Below are positions 21,756 to 33,955 of a DNA stretch of 64,000 bases, in pieces (position 1 is the first letter of the stretch; every line of letters starts with the position of its first letter). A program made the position numbers and the translations under genes. The notes beneath the pieces were generated by a model. That model did not search any database and had not been told where the DNA came from. It saw only the letters and a program-made list of their open reading frames with translations. The DNA comes from Meghimatium bilineatum (Eukaryota > Mollusca > Gastropoda > Stylommatophora > Philomycidae), in the NCBI GenBank assembly GCA_034231615.1, contig CM067314.1, positions 12,091,763 to 12,155,762 of the forward strand. The letters run 5' to 3'.

Positions 21756-22565
21756 CAATTAATACAGATTTTCCGTAATGATATGGATTTCACCCCCCCC
21801 CCCCCAATTAAAAAAAGGCATTTTTTTCAGTTCAACAGGAAATATTTTTAAATCACCAATCGCTTCTAGAGTCAACTAAACTTAAGGAAATGGTACCAGG
21901 TCTCCTAGGAAAAGTAAAGGCAACAGGTGTGAAGCTGACCAAATTATCCCTACAGTTATGCCACTGATCAGTGACATAAAAAGGCTAACACCACGTTCCC
22001 CACTACACCTGGAAGGTGTGAAAAAAGAAAAAAAACATTTAATGAGATTTAAAAAAAATAATAATCTGGATTGCTGGTCAGTAAAAGTGTTTAGAAAAAA
22101 ACCCTTCAAAACTTCATTGAAAACGTACACAACTTTTAAATACAATAAAACTGTTTTATTATAACTTACACAACATGTTCAATGCACGTAATAGGGGAGT
22201 TACTGCAGCGTGTCTATAAAGTCACTATGCTATTGATTTACATTGGCGATGACACTGTCGTATGAACTGTGAGTATTTAGTACGTATCTGTGTGATTATC
22301 AGTACACAGCAACATTAAAGACACCCTATATATTCTACACACAGGCAGGGGTTACCTCTTTTATACATAAATAAATTTGGTTAACAAAAATTACTTTCTG
22401 GCGACTTGCTTCTCAATACTGTTGAATTTATGCAGCTGGTAATAGAATAGAGAATAATTTTACCACAGCAGTATATATTCGTTCAATATATATATACTTG
22501 TGATTATATATCATACGATGAATGATGTGAGGTGTCTTTGACATCATATTACATACATCAGATAT
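21756..22565. other. No gene recognised
   Basis: Contains a C-run near 21793 and AT-rich sequence; no motif identified. Confidence 0.45.
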
Positions 22566-22836
22566 TACCCTTGTGGTGTTGGGGGCCCATGTGGGGAGAA
22601 AGAATGGCAGCACTGTTTATCTTCCATCCACGTCATAACAGGCGACTAAGGAGGCTATTGGGTGGAGCTGGCTACCCCGTTCCACATAGGGTCAAAGTGA
22701 TCCAGAAGCCATGCTGAAGTCAAATGTGTCAGACCAAAAGGCATATATATCGCAGCAGAGCTGTAAACCATGACACAATGCATTTTGTTCTCTGGACTGC
22801 ATCCTGCTATTGTGCAAGAGTTTGAGAACAAACATA
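22566..22836 (+). mobile_element. SINE-A copy
   Basis: GTGGTGTTGGGGGCCCATGT head, CAGGCGACTAAGGAGGCTAT middle, CAAGAGTTTGAGAACAAAC tail. Confidence 0.85.
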
Positions 22837-22949
22837 GTAGATATACCAGGTCTTATCATTTGGAGGTGGGGGTCATAGGTTTTCTTAATTCAGTCCTTTC
22901 ATATGCGGAAGATCTCAACAGTGTCTGATCAGACCAACCATGATAAAAC

Positions 22950-23075
22950 AACAAATCTCTACTAGATGACACATACAACAAACCTCTAGTAGATGACATG
23001 CATACGACAACAAACCTCTACTAGATGACACATTCAACAAACCTCTAGTAGATGACATGCATATATAGTGAAGCT
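22950..23075. repeat. Short tandem duplication, about 58-bp unit
   Basis: AACAAACCTCTAGTAGATGA...CATGCATA segments alternate with CTCTACTAGATGACACAT, about two copies. Confidence 0.75.
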
Positions 23076-23093
23076 TTTCTCTTGTGGAAGCAA

Positions 23094-23543
23094 TTAACAC
23101 TTTACTGACCAAATTCGATACTGTTATGATACTTGGGAAATACAGCAACCATAGCGATAGTGTTACTAAAAAATAGCTTGCCCGGGATAGTACGTTTTTC
23201 AAAGGGCACCCATGCCATGTCTATAGTTGTCAATTACTGAATATTAATCATAAAGAAACCAGATTTTTGGAGGGTTAGATTTAATGATATATAGAAAGTA
23301 ATGTAAATCTAGACCTAGCATTATAATAAATAAGATTTTGCTCTTGAAAACGCTCTGGGGCTTTCAAATTCATTCAGAAAAGGCAAAAAATAATTATGCT
23401 ACAGATAGTTTAAAAAGCCATCGCGTGAGTTTGATATTATACGGACATTTAAAAATGGTGATGTCAATGCCTAGAAAAATTTTCAAACAACCTTGGTAAA
23501 GGGAGATAAGTACACTCTGGATAACTGGTCAGCAAAGTGTTAA
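23094..23543 (+). mobile_element. TTAA-flanked MITE (piggyBac-like), full copy
   Basis: 450 bp with inverted termini TTAACACTTTACTGACC / GGTCAGCAAAGTGTTAA. The TTAA at both ends is the target typical of piggyBac elements; the superfamily assignment rests on that alone. Non-coding. Related copies at 28191-28385 and 32077-32468. Confidence 0.75.
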
Positions 23544-24074
23544 ATCTATAAAATGTTTACACAACTCAGTGTAGGAAGTTTCTTCTCAAAGCATTGCAAA
23601 CCTCTAAGTTGGAGCCTTTCGGGTATGAAATGAATCTCTGGAGAAACCTTCCCATTACAGAAAAGGATACATGAGCTGTATTGCTCATAATTCTTGGGGG
23701 ATCAAAACAAACTCTGACATTCAGATATCCCTTTACAGATGGGTGTTGATCAATATTCCTTCTAATTTTTTTCTCACGTGAGAAAATCTTAAGATGTTTC
23801 AGTTGTGAATATTTTTATATGAAGGTTTCTACTACCTTTAACATAATTAGGTTGCTCGTTCTTTATGCGGGTGGTACATTTTGAGATTGGTAGCTTATAA
23901 TTATGTACATGGTTACTCATCCACGCCCGTCAGAGGGAATATTAGGGTTGACTAGTTCTCTTAAATTGAGATTATGCTTGGATGGTGACATAGCAAAACC
24001 AACAATTACAATGTGCTCAAATAGTAACTGCAGGCAACAACATTGAATTTTATAAACATGACTTTAGATAAATT

Positions 24075-24295
24075 GAATGCCTGTGTGTCACGAAGGCCTG
24101 AAAAGGGAGCAAAGAATAGTGATGCTACCTGCCACATATGTAATTGGTGACTAAGATTTTGATTGTTCTTTTCCATGATCTAGAAGACAAGTCAGGTGTG
24201 CATTGCCGATAGACGCAGATATGACAACAATGACATTGTTTTCTGGACTAAATCCTGCTAATTTGCAGGAGTTTGAGAATGAACAAAGAAGACAA
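24075..24295 (+). mobile_element. SINE-A copy, internally deleted
   Basis: GTGTGTCACGAAGGCCTGAA head and GCAGGAGTTTGAGAATGAAC tail; the middle is shortened. Confidence 0.75.
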
Positions 24296-24439
24296 AGATG
24301 TAAACAGTTCACATCATATTTTTCTTAGAAGTATTGTACAATAGTTAAGTCATTTATTTCAGGTGATAATGACAAGACTCAGACTTATGTTGTTGCATCT
24401 GTCTGTTGTGTGGAGGACCAAAAAGTGCAATTCTGGCTC

Positions 24440-24905
24440 AGAATTCCTCCTGTATGCTGCAGAGCCCCAAAAGGGGAGCAAATAATAACAGCGCAGTGAA
24501 CTGCCGTAAGAGACAACTAAGGCAGAATTGAGGGCGGGGTCAGCCGTCTTTAAGATCAATGACCAAAAAAGTCATACTGAAGTTGGAGGAATAACGTGCA
24601 CATACAGATAATGACAAATCGGATGACCAGGAGTGAAGGGAGAAAGTGCATCCTCTCAGGTAAGGTCTGAAGATTTCAAAATCAGCATCTGACTGAGACT
24701 ATGAGTCTATATACTCTTGGATGACTGCTGGAACGGAGAGGAGATTGTTGCTTATGAGAATGTTCTGTGCCATGATGCTGCTATCTAATCCAGAAGAATT
24801 CACTCTAAAGGCACAGATATCACATCCAAGCTGTGAACCAAGATATCTTTTTCTGGAATAAACCTTGCTAATCTGCTAGAGTTCAAGAACAAACGCAGAA
24901 GTAGC
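24440..24905 (+). mobile_element. Diverged SINE-A split by another repeat
   Basis: Head GAGCCCCAAAAGGGGAGCAA at 24460, tail GAGTTCAAGAACAAACGCAG near 24890. The middle (about 24600-24790) is replaced by sequence related to 38215-38330. Confidence 0.6.
24630..24740 (+). repeat. LINE 5'-region-like repeat
   Basis: GGGAGAAAGTGC.TCCTCTC, AAGATTTCAAAATCAGCATC and CTGACTGAGAC.ATGAG match 38235-38330 in order. Probably part of a LINE leader. Confidence 0.5.
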
Positions 24906-25024
24906 ACAGGATCATGTCACAGTTTAGAGGATCATCGCCTGTCTACTCCACATGAAATATCCAATCTGTGGACTTTTAAAAAAGGTCCTTAAGTGCCTCT
25001 TCAAGATTGATTTGCACAAGAAGT

Positions 25025-25360
25025 TTTGTGTAAAAAGAAGAACATTGAAGTTTTGAAATTACTGAAACTAAATGAAGGGTGGCTTCCAAATACCACCATA
25101 AGAAGGAAGCTACAGTATTTTGGACACTTAAAGCGACATGATGGTATCAAAAGGCTGATTCTAGAGGGTAGAGTGCCAGGGAAGAGAAGAAGACCAAGAA
25201 GACAATGGACCAGCAACATTGAAGAATGTATGCATGTCTTTGGCCAATGCAGGCCTGCTTGCCAGGAACAGAGAGGCGTTCAGAGTATTCACGACGAAGA
25301 CAACATTCTGGAAAGAATTTCACTTGAAATATATATAATTTTGTGCAAACCCAAACCACC
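25025..25360 (+). mobile_element. LINE-8-like 3' fragment
   Basis: Reads RRKLQYFGHLKRHDGIKRLI, LEGRVPGKRRRPRRQWTSNI, EECMH, then in another frame EAGLLARNREAFRVFTTK. Nearly uninterrupted up to 25200. Confidence 0.8.
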
Positions 25361-25533
25361 ATTTCATCTATGCACCAAACAAAATTCTTAGAGCAAGTAG
25401 CAGCTTGGTAAAAGGCACAAATATCGCAGTTTCGCTGTAAATTAGCAGCACAACATCCTCGCTCAGGTCACAAAGAGGAATCATGGTAGTTATACTTCAA
25501 CTAATAGAAAAACATATAGTGTTGCTTCTATAA

Positions 25534-25694
25534 CCCCCGCCGAAGATGGATGTGTCGAACCATTGGCGCAAATAAAACGGCGACACAACACATTTCCGTT
25601 CTACATCCTGCTGAAAATATAGTAGGACCATGGTCCTGCTACAAAGAAGATTTAGCGGGAGTTTGAGAATGAACACTGATGAAGAAAAAGAAGT
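25534..25694 (+). mobile_element. SINE-B copy
   Basis: CCCCGCCGAAGATGGATGTG to GAGAATGAACACTGATGAAG, flanked by exact TTCTATAA at 25526-25533 and 25695-25702. Confidence 0.9.
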
Positions 25695-25746
25695 TTCTAT
25701 AAGAAGTATACAGAGAAGACCGAAGTCATTTTGCTATCAAAACTTT

Positions 25747-25769
25747 GGGGGGGGGGGGGGGGGGGGGGT
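25747..25769 (+). repeat. Poly-G run
   Basis: Uninterrupted run of about 22 G. Confidence 0.95.
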
Positions 25770-26171
25770 GTGTGAGAAAGAGAAACTGGTGGTGACAAGT
25801 ATGATTATATCTAAGAACAATGACATTAATGCACTTTTTTTTGCTAATGTCTTTTACTTGTTTACTTCCCATTTGATAAAGGTTTATGTGGTGTATGTTG
25901 TTTTATTTTAATGCAGTACGAGCTGTGGAACATTTGTATCCTTTTGTGCAATTTTTGGGGAAGGTAGCTTGGTGCTTCCAAGCTTTATTTCATAACTAGA
26001 AGACTCTTCATTCTCAGTAGCATGCCACAATGCTTTATGAAGATGCCATTTATTCAGAGTGGATGAGTATTAGCATACGTGTGAAGGAACTCGGATCTTA
26101 GTATTTCAAGATGTGGTCAGTTTCTTTATTCAATTATAATGTTTCAACTCAGTGAGAAGTACACAATACAA

Positions 26172-26345
26172 TCTGTCCTGTCCATAGATCCAAGAAAAGA
26201 CCAAACATACACTGGATAGTCCATAGATTCAAGGGAAGACCAAACATACACTGGATAGTCCATAGATCCAAGGAAAGTCCAAACATACACTGGATAGTCC
26301 ATAGATCCAAGGAAAGACCAAACATACACTGGATAGTTAACATAA
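26172..26345 (+). repeat. 39-bp tandem repeat
   Basis: About 4.3 copies of GATAGTCCATAGATCCAAGG plus AAAGACCAAACATACACTG. Confidence 0.92.
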
Positions 26346-26414
26346 AAGATACTTTGAAGAACTATGGACTTGAAGAAATCCATTTGGCATTGTACTTTTT
26401 CACACAAGAAAAGT

Positions 26415-26562
26415 TTTTCTTCTCAACGCTCATTCTCATACTAGATCTCTCTTGTAGCAACACAATAGTCATACTGGATTTTCAGCAGAATATAGTCCAG
26501 AGATTAGAAAATGTGTTGTGTCTCCATTTTGAGCCAATGGCCAGACATATCTGACACTGGCA
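26415..26562 (-). mobile_element. SINE-B copy
   Basis: Plus strand: TCTTCTCAACGCTCATTCTC, GGATTTTCAGCAGAATATAG, GAGCCAATGGCCAGACATAT. Diverged. Confidence 0.8.
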
Positions 26563-27374
26563 GTAGACATACAGTTAAAACTTCTATCACTACATTTCAC
26601 AGAAAGTGTAGATAAGACAGCTACAAAATCCATGTGAGGTTGGATAATAAACAACATGATACGGCATCAGCAATTTGTACCATTTGAGTTTACTGTAGCT
26701 TGCCTTTGCTGAGATCTTAGTACATCAATTGCCTGAATATGCCAGCACCATTTAACACTTACTTGTAACAGTGATCTAAGAATTAACTAGAACTTTGTTT
26801 CTACAAAACAATTGGTTAACAAAAGGAAATGAAATGTTATTGAGTCCACATCAAATCCATTCAAACCATTCTCTTGGACATGAAATGAATAACCAAGGGA
26901 AACAACCATGACAAAACATTGTAATTTCACTTATGCCCCTTTGAATGCAAATAAAGTAATATTATTTTTTTCCACATACATTTGCTAGGATAATTTTAAA
27001 ATAGCTTGCATGAAAGTAAAAAAATAAATAATTAATAAAACTAAAAATTAGGACACTATTGAAGTAACAACATTTGGAAACATTTTTTTACAGAACATCA
27101 AATAACTAACTCTGAAACAATAAAAACATGTTTTATATTTGTTTTAAAATGTTTCAGCCCTCTATAACGAGGCACTTCCTCTATCCACCAGACTAGGATA
27201 TTCAGTTATATTATAACATTAGTCAAACAAACAAAACAATCCAAATATACATAAAAAGAAAATACAAATAAAACTGGTAGCTGTCATACTAACATATTTT
27301 TTGCTAATACCAAATTCACAAAATAATATCCTCGACTGCAAGTAAAAAGACAGATGATAACTACAGAATCAACC
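26563..27374. other. No gene recognised
   Basis: AT-rich spacer. Confidence 0.5.
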
Positions 27375-27485
27375 CCTAAGGTAGCATTCTGAAAACTGAT
27401 GTGTTGGGTTGAAATTTGCAAATAATGAAGTTCTGCCGTAAAACCAGCAGCACAAAGTACATCACACACTCCAGCTCAAATCTCA
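27375..27485 (-). repeat. Repeat C partial copy
   Basis: Minus strand: AAGTACGTTGTGCTGCTGG-like, ACAGCAGAACT and TTTGCA blocks match the 7441 and 19257 copies in order. Confidence 0.5.
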
Positions 27486-27559
27486 CAAATGCTGATTATT
27501 TCAGAACGAATGCAAAAAGTACTTATGTAACAGGAAAGCTTGAAACAGGGTAATGAAGT

Positions 27560-27690
27560 TTTACTAATAACTAGACACATACATAATCACACAGACAAAT
27601 TGACGTTTCAGCCAAAAGGTCTTTATCAAGGTTACATACACATATAAATAAAAACGACGAGCAGGGACAACACAACTAGCGTTTAAATGT
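27560..27690 (-). mobile_element. Penelope-like arm fragment
   Basis: Minus strand carries TTGATAAAGACCTTTTGGCT GAAACGTC at 27602-27630 followed by the same type of flank as 47677-47879. No target duplication identified. Confidence 0.5.
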
Positions 27691-27871
27691 CGTGCGAGAT
27701 GTGGGGATGGCCGGAAAGATTGGATGCTATCATGTTTTCTCAGCTGTCAGTTTGCTGTTTATTGTCGTAACATGTCACCTCACAGACTCTGGAGGAATGC
27801 TAATACCATTTGTAAAAACTTACTGGAGATATATGATAGTTCCTGTACTAAAATGTATTGATTTTCTCCGT

Positions 27872-28115
27872 CTTCTGATTTTGTTCTCAAACTCCTACAG
27901 ATCAGCAGGATGTAGTCAGGAATGTGTTGTGTCAATGTTTACAGCTTGAATGCAATATCTGGGCCTTTCAGCACAACAGATATAACTTCATCATGGTTTT
28001 TGGGACACTGCGCTTCTACGTGATGGAACAGCGAATCTTTAAAAAACTCTTAAGTTACCTGTCATATCAGACAGGAAGGTGTTGTTATTCTTTGCTCCAT
28101 TTTAGGTCATAGCAG
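27872..28115 (-). mobile_element. Diverged SINE-A copy
   Basis: Plus strand: TTGTTCTCAAACTCCTACAG, GCAATATCTGGGCCTTTCAG, GTTGTTATTCTTTGCTCCAT. Confidence 0.75.
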
Positions 28116-28190
28116 CATGTGAATAATTAAAAAAAAATGTTTCTGCTTGTAAACACTAAAAATATAGTTATAATTTCTCTTTAACTCTTT

Positions 28191-28385
28191 GCTGACGGGC
28201 AACCTAAAGCATACTATCTCCCATTACCAAAGGTGTTGATAAATGTTTGAACAAATTTTACATGCGGTCTAAAACATTTACATCAAACTCACATTTTTAG
28301 TCACACATTCAAACATAGAATGTTTTCCTTTTCTGAATGAATTTGAAAGCTTCAGTTATTTTAAGATCTAAGTGGTGGGTGGGAG
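28191..28385 (-). mobile_element. TTAA-type MITE, truncated
   Basis: Begins TTAACTCTTTGCTGACGGG and continues TATCTCCCATTACCAAAGG, then CTTTTCTGAATGAATTTGAA: the reverse complement of the right half of 23094-23543. The other terminus is missing. Confidence 0.75.
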
Positions 28386-28589
28386 TCAATTATATTTCAA
28401 CACACTGCACAAAATAACCTATGATAAATTTCAAATTATGACAGAATTAACCCACAAACCAAATCAAAAGACTAGTTTGTGGGTACAGCCATTATAAAAT
28501 AACAGACTATCACGGATGAGATGTTTTCAGTAATACAACTATGGTTTGTGGTATTACTGAAATATCAAATCTAATCAGAAACTATTATA

Positions 28590-28990
28590 CATCACAGTGC
28601 AAGAAAGATATGGACATTTATTAGAAACTAGACCCAGCACACTAACTTCAATGCCAAAAATAGACTACATACTAACTTCAATGCCAAAAACAGACTATCA
28701 TCTTTTGACCACTGCTGACTCCAAGGCCACCTGTACTGGACCCACACGAATGTCCATGCGAAAAAGGCATACAGACCCCTAAACAGATACTCCAAGACTG
28801 TCCCGATTAAAAAGAGCTGCAAGGCAAGACATGGCGACACTGGAATGTCAACACTAGACTGGATAGTAACGAGACAAAAACTTTGGGGCAGTCGCTCTGA
28901 CGTAGAGACGACTGGGAGCTTAGTCTTAACAACTGGCCTGAAGATCTAGCAAGACAAAAAGAATCCCGAAAGCAGAAGAGGTACCACAGT
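28590..28990 (+). mobile_element. LINE 3' end with CCHC-like segment
   Basis: Reads LTSMPKTDYHLLTT (partly duplicated in tandem at 28640-28690), then in another frame ECPCEKGIQTPKQILQDCPD, like the C-x-C...HILQ-CP segment that follows RNase H in LINE-1. Stops throughout. Confidence 0.55.
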
Positions 28991-29534
28991 GTACTGAACT
29001 TTTGTTAAAGTTGGTCACAAAGAGTATACATTTGAAATTCAACTATCATTGAAATTAGTCGGTAAAGTGTTAATTATGTGTCTCTAATGCATTATTCATA
29101 TTATTGTGTAGGTACAGAATTTCCAGTCTACCCAGCTGTAAAATTAGTACCTATCGCATGAGTTGGTGAAGATTAACACAGCAAGGAAGGGAACTGGTCA
29201 CCCCACCTAATAGTTGCTGCGACTCAGTACATGAAGAGTTATCTTCATTCCCTGAAGGCAGGTTGCTGCCATGGGACCCAACTTTACCTTTTTACTTTAC
29301 AGAAATTATCAACTGTAAAATTTTGTTAGTTTTCTAGTTCACTGATAATGTTTATTGCACACCAAAGTCTGCGATAAAGCTAAAACTGTCAAGTAAAATA
29401 TTCTTGAGACTAACGGGAATTGAACAATTCCCGTTAGTCTCAAGAATTTTTAAATATTATCCTCTGGCTTCCTAATTAAATTTTCAAGTAAAATAGTAAT
29501 TACAATCCGCAGTGAAATGTTTTTAATTTGGTGA
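28991..29534. other. No gene recognised; one short hairpin
   Basis: CTTGAGACTAACGGGAATTG and its complement occur around 29403-29445, a hairpin with 20-bp arms. Nothing else recognised. Confidence 0.45.
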
Positions 29535-30215
29535 TGGGTCTATCTATTGTCTTTCTCTGCTTTTACTGTGAGGCGTAGTAGCGGCATTGAATGAGGATCC
29601 GTTTTTGGGATATGGCGCATTTGGTTGCTTGATAAGCAGTAATATTGAACATCTTAGAACATTGGTAGCTCAATCCACTTTCTTCTTGAATTTCCTCTGT
29701 ATTTTTCTGTATCCATTTTTATGTTGTATGTTCTTGCTGTTGACCAATATGTGTTCATCATCATTAAGTGGCAGAATCATTTCAGTCTGTTTTTTAAATA
29801 TATTTGACACCTACAGACATAGTTCCAACAGTTCTTATAATCTCTTCATTTCTCACATGATCTATTCATGTTCTGTTTGTTGCTTTTCTTAGACATCTCA
29901 TTTCACACGCAGTAAGCGTTCTCTCTTTCATAAGTTAGTGTCCATGTCTGACAATTACAACACAATGCTGGTATTTAATTTAAATTGAATTTATGATTTA
30001 CTTTTTGGTTTCCATTAGAATAGATGTGTGTTTCAAAATTATTCATAATTTATATATTTGGCTTTTTTAATTCATGTCTCAACCTCTCTGTCTATTCTTC
30101 CGCCATCTGTAAAAACGCTCCCTGGATATTTAAATTCTTGCAATTATTTTAGCAGTTGATTATTTACCTTTTATGCTGATTGTATTGGTTTGTCTATAAG
30201 ACATTGACTTTTTTT
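29535..30215 (-). mobile_element. LINE-3 3' region
   Basis: Minus strand: ERTLTACEMRCLRKATNRT, DHVRNEEIIRTVGTMSVGVK, then HIPKTDPHSM-like ending and a GACAATAGATAGAC tail. Stops throughout. Confidence 0.65.
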
Positions 30216-30789
30216 CCGTAACGGAAAAAAACAACATAAAAAGAGCTATTGTTATTTCAATCTCAACGAATTACAAATAGGATCTATTTCCTATGTACAG
30301 TGCAGTGGGTTTCTCTAGAATATTGAAAGGGGAGCAGATCCTTATTTATTCTTCAAAAAATTTGGAATTCTGAAAGGTGAGTAATGTATTTCCATGCCCA
30401 GGATTATAATAAATATAAATTGAATGTATAAATAACGCTTTTCAATTCATTCAGATAATTTCCTTACATTTTAATTACTTTTTGTACACAATTTAAGTTT
30501 GGCAATTTGTATATAAAATTTAATCTTAGTTTTGAAGAATAGTTTTTTGACTATGTGGCAGCCCTGTGAAGTTTTATAAAAAAAATTATATATGCACAAT
30601 AAATTCTGGGAACAACAATTACCCTGGTAAAATTTTCCAAAGACAAATGTTGCATTTACATGGATCATGAAAACATTACTCAGGACTGCTTATAAACGGT
30701 ATACCCTGTAGTTCATAAAGACAATTATATACAGTGGAATCCCATTATAACAACTTGGTCCGGACCGACAAATTATGTAGGTAATAACA
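30216..30789. other. No gene recognised
   Basis: AT-rich; AACGGAAAAAAA and TTTTTTCCGT form a small inverted repeat near 30215. Confidence 0.45.
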
Positions 30790-31260
30790 GAAAATAACTA
30801 TATACATTATACACAATATAGAATAAATATGATTGGGCATTTTGAAAATTATTATTTGTCTTGCAGCCCCAAATGCCGCAAAGCGTCGTGGGGAGCCTAA
30901 GTCTTCTTTCTAATGCCAAATGTGTTGCATCTGTTGTTGTAACATCATGCTGTTGTAGTATGTCTCTGATGTTGTCAATCCAACTGTCTCTAGGTCTTCC
31001 TCTCGCTCTGTACCCAGATATTCTTCTGTTATATGCTACAGCTGGAAGGCAATCTGGTTCCATTCTCATAAGGTGATCGAACCACTTTATCTGTTGCCTT
31101 TCTATATATTTGATGCTTGGTACAGCTCCTATAATATTTCTGATGCCATCGTTTTTTATACTGTCTTTTCTTTTGACCCTAATGATCTTTCTTAGACATC
31201 TAATCTCACACGTTGCGATCTTTCATGTTATTGAAAATTGTTATTATGTAGGAAATTTGT
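30790..31260 (-). mobile_element. LINE-3 3' fragment, least decayed copy
   Basis: Minus strand is open over most of its length: EIRCLRKIIRVKRKDSIKND, YIERQQIKWFDHLMRMEPDC, LPAVAYNRRISGYRARGRPR, DSWIDNIRDILQQHD, LALERRLRLPTTLCGIWGC. The tail domain after RT of a non-LTR element. Confidence 0.8.
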
Positions 31261-32076
31261 TAATTTTAAAAATGTGCTATAGAAGGATTCCACTCTATAG
31301 ACCAGGCCTCTTAAGCCCTTTTCTCTGATCTGTAAGTGCTATACGCACAGTATGTAAGCTTTAAACACAAAAAGTTTGAAGGTACCAAACAGCAAACACT
31401 TTTTTGGCCTAATGTTACAATTTGATCTACCAACATATAAAAGTTGCTAACGTCAGATATAGACCTATGGTTTTATAGTGTTTTAAAACAAAACAAAAGT
31501 AATTATCAGAGTAACCGTCCAACGTATTAATGCCATTTTTTGCCTACAATGTTATTTTTGGTTAGATCAAACAAATATATTTACCCAACTTTATATTTGT
31601 ACATCATGTCAAATTTGTATGCACAAATGAAATACTTTGATCTTTGTCGGCATACTAATTATTGTGTCCTGAGAAAAGAAATTTTAACATTTCAGACATT
31701 ACACAGGATACAATCTCAAAGCCTGTCTGTGTTCAAATGTACAAAATAGGCTGATTTCATGCTTAAATAGTGCCAAATGTAAGATAAATAACTCATGTGT
31801 AAATGATGTTATATAACTGAATGTAAAAATCCTAATTTTTGTATGTGAGATGTGTGGTGACAAATACACTTTTAATCTATATCGAAAATAAGCAAAAATT
31901 GAAACGAACGAATGTGATTTCATGAAAAAATTAATTCATAGGGTCTACGCCATTTTCAATTCACAAACAATATTTAAATTAAATGCGTTATATAGTTGCT
32001 GAGATACAGGATTTTAATGTTGGGGCAAAGCCTGCTATATAGTGTTGTACTTGGTCTGATGTTTTGTTTTCACAAG
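31261..32076. other. No gene recognised
   Basis: AT-rich spacer with short frames only. Confidence 0.5.
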
Positions 32077-32468
32077 GGGAACACTTTACAGACTAATTTC
32101 GACAGTCATTGAATATTCGTTATAGAACAGTGGCGACCATTTGGACAATTGTTGAAACAACTATGATACTTCAGAAGTACTAAACCTTATATTGATACTT
32201 CAGAAATACAATAACCATAGTAATACTGTTACTAAAAATAGCTCGCCTGCGACAGTACATTGTTCCAAAATGGCGGCACTCGTGAAATACAAAATTCATT
32301 TAGGAAGTGCAAACAGTCATTATGACAAATAGAAAGTGTCACGGCTCTCTCTGCGAGTTCGATATTATATATAGATTTAAGGCGGCAATGTCAATGTCTA
32401 ATAAATATGCGTACACCTTCGGTAAAGGGAGATAAGTACGCCCAGTATTGCTGGTCAGTAAAGTGTTA
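32077..32468 (+). mobile_element. TTAA-type MITE, decayed left end
   Basis: Left terminus GGAACACTTTACAGAC has lost TTAA; right terminus GGTCAGTAAAGTGTTAA is intact. Internal CCATAGTAATACTGTTACTA and GGTAAAGGGAGATAAGTACG match 23094-23543. Confidence 0.7.
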
Positions 32469-32534
32469 AAAAGGGCTTTCACCAATCTGCTGGTGTCCTT
32501 AATGCAGTATTCCATGTCAAAAGATACAATACGA

Positions 32535-32790
32535 CTTGTGTGTTGCCAGGCTAGAAAAGAGGAGCATACAAAGAATAGTGACACTTATCTGCCATGCAAG
32601 TCATAAGAGGTGACTAAGGAAGTTTTTGAAAAGGAGTTGACTGTCCCATTCTATAGATATTTACAGTGATCCAGAAGCTGTTAAATTACAGGTGCAGATA
32701 ATATTACAGTCCAGCTGTAAATCATGACAACACATTCCATTCTCCGGACTACATCCTGTTAATCTGCAGATTTAAATGAGCACAGAAGAA
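32535..32790 (+). mobile_element. Diverged SINE-A copy
   Basis: GTGTTGCCAGGCTAGAAAAG, GCAAGTCATAAGAGGTGACT, CTCCGGACTACATCCTGTTA. Confidence 0.75.
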
Positions 32791-32824
32791 AGATACACAT
32801 CGACTTAGTTTATTTTATATTATG

Positions 32825-32905
32825 AAATGGCTAGAATGTTGGATGTGCAACCATGAGGTTTCAGGTTCAAACTATGTTGGGATTTTTGTCTTTTTGATGT
32901 ACAAT
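32825..32905 (+). other. tRNA-like segment, possible SINE head
   Basis: ATGGCTAGAATGTTGGATGT followed by CAACCATGAGGTTTCAGGTTC: A- and B-box-like blocks with anticodon-arm-like sequence between. Not foldable into a clean tRNA by eye. Confidence 0.35.
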
Positions 32906-33350
32906 AAAATGGGTACCAGATGACAGAAGAAAAAAAGAAGACCAAGAGAGACTCTTTGCAGAATAGCCATCAAAGAGGGTATTCTTCTTCTGCGTTCGTT
33001 CTCAAACTCCTGCAGATTAGCAGGATGTAGTCCCGAGAACGGAATGTATTGTGTCATGGTTTACAGCATCGCTGCGATATCTGCACCTTTCACCCTGACA
33101 CATCTGACTTCAGCATGGCTTTGGGTCATTGACCCTATATGGGATAGCCAACTCCATCCCATAACCTCCTTAGCCGCCTTTTACGACATGCGTGGAAGGT
33201 AAACAGTGTTACTATTCTTTGCTCCCCTTTCGGGCCCTGGCAACACACAGGCGAAAGAGGGTATGACTATGGGTCTCAACAAATTGCAAGAATTACACAG
33301 TTGAATAACATCGCTTGTTTCTGCCCTATATTCTGGATTAATGAACATAG
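32890..33350 (+). mobile_element. LINE-10 3' fragment split by SINE-A
   Basis: Reads WVPDDRRKKRRPRETLCRIA, IKEG / KEGMTMGLNKLQELHS and SALYSG on either side of the SINE-A at 32983-33253, matching the order at 18571-18780 (minus). Confidence 0.65.
32983..33253 (-). mobile_element. SINE-A copy, 271 bp
   Basis: Flanked by exact AAAGAGGGTAT at 32972-32982 and 33254-33264. Plus strand runs TTCTTCTGCGTTCGTTCTCA to GGCAACACACAGGCG. Confidence 0.93.
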
Positions 33351-33479
33351 ATGTAAAATTTTAAAAATATTTCCTGTACACTAGTGGTGACTGTGGCCTT
33401 TATTTCCAGTGTCTATAAATATTCCCCAATAATTATTAACAGGAATAGCAACATCAGTGTTGGAGTGAAAGTCAAACTG

Positions 33480-33955
33480 CATAAGTCACTAGTGTGTTCT
33501 GTTGTGCAGTATGGTTGTCCGAGTTGGACACTCACTGCGGACATGGAGAGACGATTATAGGCTTTCGAGTACAAATTCTACAGACGAATTCTACAAACTT
33601 CCTATAGGGAACATAAGACCAATGTGTACGTAAGAAATAAAGTAGAGATGTGTGCAGGTGTTCAAGAACCATTGCTTACAATAGTGAAATGACGAAGACT
33701 AGCATGGTTTGGACATGTATGTAGACATGATTGTCAAAAACAATACTGCAGGGAACTGTCGAAGGGGAAGAAGCAGAGGAGGGAAAATAAAGACATGGAC
33801 AGGTAATATCAAGGAATGGACAGGACAAGATATATTTCCACACTCATCCACATCGCTGAGGATATAATTCGCTGGAGTACTCTGTGTGCTGAAACATCCA
33901 ATGTGGTGCCCCTACAACCATGAAGGGTTACAGGTTTATTGATTGATTGATATTG
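33480..33955 (+). mobile_element. LINE-7 3' fragment
   Basis: Reads VQYGCPSWTLTADMERRL, AFEYKFYRRILQTSYREHKT, RRLAWFGHVCRHD, then frameshifts to DRTRYISTLIHIAEDIIRW and SNVVPLQP, ending in (TTGA)n. Confidence 0.8.

Noticed and set aside
26144..26407. Repetitive aromatic-rich minus-strand frame as a peptide gene
   Set aside because: Encoded wholly by the 39-bp tandem repeat, 39 being a multiple of three.
30773..31069. 98-codon minus-strand frame as a host gene
   Set aside because: RMEPDCLPAVAYNRRISGYR...RGRPR is the tail domain of LINE-3.
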